From positions 1 through 7,786 of the forward strand of contig JAWSVD010000388.1 in NCBI GenBank assembly GCA_033852095.1: a DNA stretch of 7,786 bases. The letters are read 5' to 3'. The DNA is from CALCKW01 sp033852095. Lineage in GTDB: Bacteria > Pseudomonadota > Gammaproteobacteria > CALCKW01. A model generated the notes under the pieces. That model did not search any database. It saw only the letters and a list, made by a program, of their open reading frames with translations, and was not told the DNA's origin. Position 1 is the first letter of the stretch. Each line of letters starts with the position of its first letter. The position numbers and the translations under genes are program-made. Below, in pieces: positions 4,852-7,786 of the stretch.

Positions 4852-7786
4852 ATGAATACCAGCACTGGATTGTTAGGCCATCTGAAACGGTGGTCGATGC
4901 TGCTCGTTGTATTGAGTCTGATAGCTATTAGACCAGCAACAGCCGAAGACGCTCAGCAGGTTCACAACCCCTTAGATCAGCAGCGATCTTTCTCCAGTAT
5001 CTGGCGGTACGACAGCCCTGGAACGGGATACGCGCGCAGCCGACTGGATTCATCGCAAGCCTGGTCCGCCGGCCGGAACAGCCGATCCCAGTGGCTTGAG
5101 ATCCCGGTGCAGGCCCATCAGCGCGTGGTCGGCATCATCACCCAGGGTCGGCATCGATCCTCTCAATGGCTCAAAAGCTACCGCCTACAAGCGCGTGTGC
5201 TCGGCGGCGGGCTGGTGGATGTACAGCACGGAAAAACATTCACCGCCAATACCGACAGCGACACCAAGGTCAGCCACGCCTTCACCGTGCCCATCGGCAC
5301 AACCGCTATCAGAATCATGCCGCAAAGCTGGTACCGCCATATATCACTCCGCGCTGCGCTGCTAGTAGAACGAGAAACCGCCGCCGGCGCAGAGCTGCTA
5401 GTGAACGGATCATTTGAACAGCACGGTGAGCTCAGTCAAGGCAGCTGGGGCTATTTCGACAGCATAGACGGATGGCGGGCAGAACGGGATCAGATCGAGA
5501 TCCAGAACAATGCAATCGGCGGGATTTCAGCGCCAGACGGCAGCAAAAAGCTCGAGCTAGACGCCAGTGGAAACAGTGTCGTCTACCAAGACGTAGCGAC
5601 CGAGCCAGGCCGGCATTATCGCCTTGGTTTCTCCTACAGCCCGCGCATGCGATGGTGGGGCAGCAGCACCAACGGCGCCGAAGTGTGGTGGGGGGATGAG
5701 CGCATAGCCACGCTACGTGGCCATCGTCGCGCCTGGCAGCACCTTCGTTTTGAAGTCACCGCCAAAAGTGCAACAACACGCCTCACGCTCAAAGCGACTG
5801 GCCGCAGTGACGGCTACGGTGCCCTCATTGATGCGGTCACGGTTCGACCTTGGGCCAACATACAAGACAACGGTTCCTTTGAAACCCACGGCCGCCTAAA
5901 TCGGCGGCACACAGGCGTTTTCAATGCGATACCTTCCTGGCGCGCCAGCAGCGGGCTGTTGGAGCTACACGCCTACTACAGCGGAGGGATATCCGCAGCG
6001 ACAGGCAGCACAAAGCTCGAGCTAGATGCCTATCGCAACAGCGTAGTGCAGAGCACCCTGCCAACTCAGCAGGGCCAGCAGTATCGAATTCAATTTGCCT
6101 ACAGCCCGCGAATCAGCTGGTGGCAGTCAAACACCAACGATGTAGAAGTGTGGTGGGGTGAGCAAAAGCTCGACACCCTGAGCGGCAATCGACGCGCATG
6201 GCAATACCAACAGTACACTGTCACTGCCAGTCAATCAGAGACGCAGCTGATCTTCAAAGCCGCCGGTCGCAGCGATGGCCTCGGAGGCTTTATTGATGAC
6301 GTCTCCGTGTTTCCGATCGCCGACCTCATCAGCAACGGATCTTTTGAAGCTCACCCACCTGTTGCAGCAGATCAAAGCCTTGAATTTCAGACCATACAAG
6401 GCTGGAGAGTGCAGGGCGGAACAGCCCTGTTGCACGACGGGGTATCCGGCGGCGGTGCAGCCGCAGACGGGCGCAGTAAAATTCAACTCCCCCTCGATGA
6501 TACGGCCTTTGTATTCCGCCATCTCGCCCTGCAGCCGGGGCAGCGCTACCGCCTAGAGGTCTCGCACAGTGCCCCCGGCGAGGGCGCCGGAGGCGCAGTC
6601 AGCCTTGGGCTCGACGACACACTATTGCTGCACCTTGAGCCCCGCGGTGATCGCTGGTCTGAGCACGCCGTGGAGTTTACCGCGACAAAATCCCTCTCCC
6701 TGCTCAGTCTTCGTTCGCTCGGCGCCACAGCTCAGCGGCCGGCGTTGATAGACAGCATCAAGCTCTTCTGCCTAGGTTGCTTAGAAGTGCCGCAGGACCG
6801 CGACGGCGACGGCGTGGTCGACGCCGAAGACGCCTTTGCTGATGACCCCTACGAATCCATCGACACTGACGCTGATGGTGTCGGCAACAACGCAGATCTG
6901 GACGACGACAACGACGGCTTGTCCGACCTGATCGAAGTAGCCCTCTCGCTCAACCCGCTGCTCAATGACACAGACGGCGATGGCGTGGCCGACGGTGCTG
7001 AGGACAGTGACAGCGACGGCATTGCCAATCTACTTGAAATACAACTCGGCCTAGACCCCGTCTCCAGTTTAGATCTCACCACTGACAGTGACGGAGACGG
7101 CTTGTTAAACGTCGCCGAAGTGCTGCTGCACGGTACCCACCCGCTCAACGCTGACAGCGACGGCGATGGCCTGCCCGACGGCCATGAGCTCGACATAGGG
7201 CTCAGCCCCACAGCGGCAGACAGCGACGCAAACGGCATTGCCGATGCCGATGAAGACCTCGACGGTGACGGCCTCAGCAACGGCCATGAGCTGAGCCTTG
7301 GCAGCTCCGCGATCGACACAGACAGCGACGACGACGGCTTGCAAGATGGCCTCGAAGTCCAGCTGGGCCTGGACCCTACAAAACAAGACACTGATGGCAA
7401 CGGCACAGCCGACGGCCAGGAAGACCACGACGGCGATGGCTTGGCCAATGCGCTAGAGCTGGCGCACGGCCTGAACCCCGCCGACGCCACCGACGCCGCG
7501 CAGGACAGCGACGGCGACGGTTTGAGCAACAAATCAGAGCTGCTGATCCACGGCACCAACCCCCGTGATGCCGACAGCGACAACGACGGCCTGTCAGACG
7601 GCATTGAAATATCACTGGCACTCAACCCTACCAGCAGCGACAGCGACGGAAACGGCACCCTGGACGCCGACGAAGACAGCGACGGCGATGGCCTCAGCAA
7701 CGCAGCAGAGCTGGAAGCAGGCACCGCGCCCGGCAACGCCGACTCCGACGCCGACGGCCTTGGTGATGGTCTGGAGATAAGCCTAG
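4852..7786 (+). CDS. Secreted discoidin / NGSFE-module / thrombospondin type 3 repeat protein, 3'-truncated
   Basis: The frame has no stop from 4852 to the right edge (978 codons seen), so the C-terminus and any membrane anchor are missing. Residues 1-31 are a Sec signal peptide (KR, then a hydrophobic run, then A29-T-A31). Residues about 44-172 match the F5/8 type C (discoidin, CBM32-like) fold: RLDSSQAWSAG, QWLEI, GIITQGR, an NTD loop, AIRIMPQSW and HISLR. Three galactose-binding-like modules follow from 185, 340 and 495, each starting NGSFE and ending near IDxVxV, similar to DUF642-type domains; the third is most diverged. C640 and C643 form a CxxC hinge and are the only cysteines of the mature part seen. 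From 649 onward are 17 DxDxDG-type TSP3 motifs, an acidic stalk that should bind calcium, opening with the classic DAFADDPYESIDTDADG block. A role in carbohydrate or matrix binding at the cell surface is inferred. Confidence 0.9.
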   Translation, partial: MNTSTGLLGHLKRWSMLLVVLSLIAIRPATAEDAQQVHNPLDQQRSFSSIWRYDSPGTGYARSRLDSSQAWSAGRNSRSQWLEIPVQAHQRVVGIITQGRHRSSQWLKSYRLQARVLGGGLVDVQHGKTFTANTDSDTKVSHAFTVPIGTTAIRIMPQSWYRHISLRAALLVERETAAGAELLVNGSFEQHGELSQGSWGYFDSIDGWRAERDQIEIQNNAIGGISAPDGSKKLELDASGNSVVYQDVATEPGRHYRLGFSYSPRMRWWGSSTNGAEVWWGDERIATLRGHRRAWQHLRFEVTAKSATTRLTLKATGRSDGYGALIDAVTVRPWANIQDNGSFETHGRLNRRHTGVFNAIPSWRASSGLLELHAYYSGGISAATGSTKLELDAYRNSVVQSTLPTQQGQQYRIQFAYSPRISWWQSNTNDVEVWWGEQKLDTLSGNRRAWQYQQYTVTASQSETQLIFKAAGRSDGLGGFIDDVSVFPIADLISNGSFEAHPPVAADQSLEFQTIQGWRVQGGTALLHDGVSGGGAAADGRSKIQLPLDDTAFVFRHLALQPGQRYRLEVSHSAPGEGAGGAVSLGLDDTLLLHLEPRGDRWSEHAVEFTATKSLSLLSLRSLGATAQRPALIDSIKLFCLGCLEVPQDRDGDGVVDAEDAFADDPYESIDTDADGVGNNADLDDDNDGLSDLIEVALSLNPLLNDTDGDGVADGAEDSDSDGIANLLEIQLGLDPVSSLDLTTDSDGDGLLNVAEVLLHGTHPLNADSDGDGLPDGHELDIGLSPTAADSDANGIADADEDLDGDGLSNGHELSLGSSAIDTDSDDDGLQDGLEVQLGLDPTKQDTDGNGTADGQEDHDGDGLANALELAHGLNPADATDAAQDSDGDGLSNKSELLIHGTNPRDADSDNDGLSDGIEISLALNPTSSDSDGNGTLDADEDSDGDGLSNAAELEAGTAPGNADSDADGLGDGLEISL
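5404..6780 (+). repeat. Three tandem NGSFE modules, 155-residue (465-bp) period
   Basis: The NGSFE motif starts at residues 185, 340 and 495 of the encoded protein, so both intervals are exactly 155 residues. Copies 1 and 2 share (K/T)KLELDA, SYSPR or AYSPR, (V/E)VWWG, RRAWQ and GRSDG; at DNA level AAGCTCGAGCTAGA is identical in both. Copy 3 keeps NGSFE, GW, Y-R-L and ID but has lost the KLELDA and VWWG segments. The modules look like carbohydrate-binding beta-sandwiches. Confidence 0.8.
6901..7786 (+). repeat. TSP3 super-repeat: two full 420-bp units and the start of a third
   Basis: Units begin at 6901, 7321 and 7741 (protein residues 684, 824, 964). Within each full unit the distances between successive DxDxDG motifs are 22, 12, 27, 23, 22, 12 and 22 residues, adding to 140, and the order is identical in both units without an indel. 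By hand count the two full units share about 79 of 140 residues. The leading 35 residues of the stalk (6796-6900) have spacings 22 and 13 and stand outside this register. Confidence 0.85.

Noticed and set aside
4823..4875. Cobalamin-riboswitch-like words (AACAGGGAAGCTG, then AGCACTGG)
   Set aside because: The GGTGAAA-type segment, the CCCGC-ACTGT core and the stem order of the class are missing, and the match would run into the coding sequence; the GGGAAG is better read as the ribosome-binding site.
5096..5899. Several short + strand open frames in other phases (5096-5365, 5166-5417, 5472-5699, 5717-5899)
   Set aside because: They lie inside the continuous 4852-7786 reading frame, which has recognisable discoidin and NGSFE modules; the shorter frames show no domain.
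6849..7736. Long open frame on the minus strand (295 codons), Ser/Pro rich
   Set aside because: It is the antisense of the GAC/GGC-rich TSP3 repeats, which rarely give stops on the other strand; the peptide is low-complexity with no domain, and the + strand frame has clear modules throughout.

Overview
The window looks like part of a marine-type gammaproteobacterial chromosome. This is inferred from the Gram-negative lipoprotein signals, the SurA-type PPIases and the style of the thrombospondin type 3 (TSP3) repeats; no taxonomic marker gene is present. All four genes lie on the + strand, and every supported product is exported: two large repetitive secreted or surface proteins flank a pair of periplasmic folding-factor lipoproteins.

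Layout. (1) Bases 1-2624 hold the 3' part of a long gene whose start lies off the left edge. It encodes duplicated beta-sandwich (pre-peptidase / DVUA0089-like) modules around a glycine-rich, probably beta-helical stretch, with an in-frame hexanucleotide microsatellite and an abrupt, non-family-like C-terminus. (2) Bases 2625-2945 are a non-coding gap with a GC-rich hairpin followed by a T-run, and two good inverted repeats. (3) Bases 2946-4678 are a tight two-gene unit. The first gene encodes a lipoprotein with an intact PpiC-type (parvulin) prolyl isomerase domain. The second encodes a paralogous lipoprotein of the same layout in which the parvulin domain has lost its signature residues. (4) Bases 4679-4851 are a leader or gap with three successive inverted repeats. 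(5) From 4852 to the right edge runs an open reading frame with no stop in the window. It has a signal peptide, an F5/8 type C (discoidin-like) domain, three NGSFE-type galactose-binding-like modules at an exact 155-residue period, a CxxC hinge and a long acidic calcium-binding TSP3 stalk.

The most striking observations are the TSP3 stalk and the lipoprotein pair. In the stalk, the order of motif spacings (22-12-27-23-22-12-22 residues) repeats exactly, giving a 140-residue (420-bp) super-repeat with no indels. The lipoproteins form an active/inactive parvulin pair that resembles SurA split over two genes. A reasonable but unproven reading is that the two lipoproteins are dedicated outer-membrane-tethered folding factors for the proline-punctuated repetitive surface proteins encoded beside them. 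No RNA gene, transposase, CRISPR array or integrase was seen.
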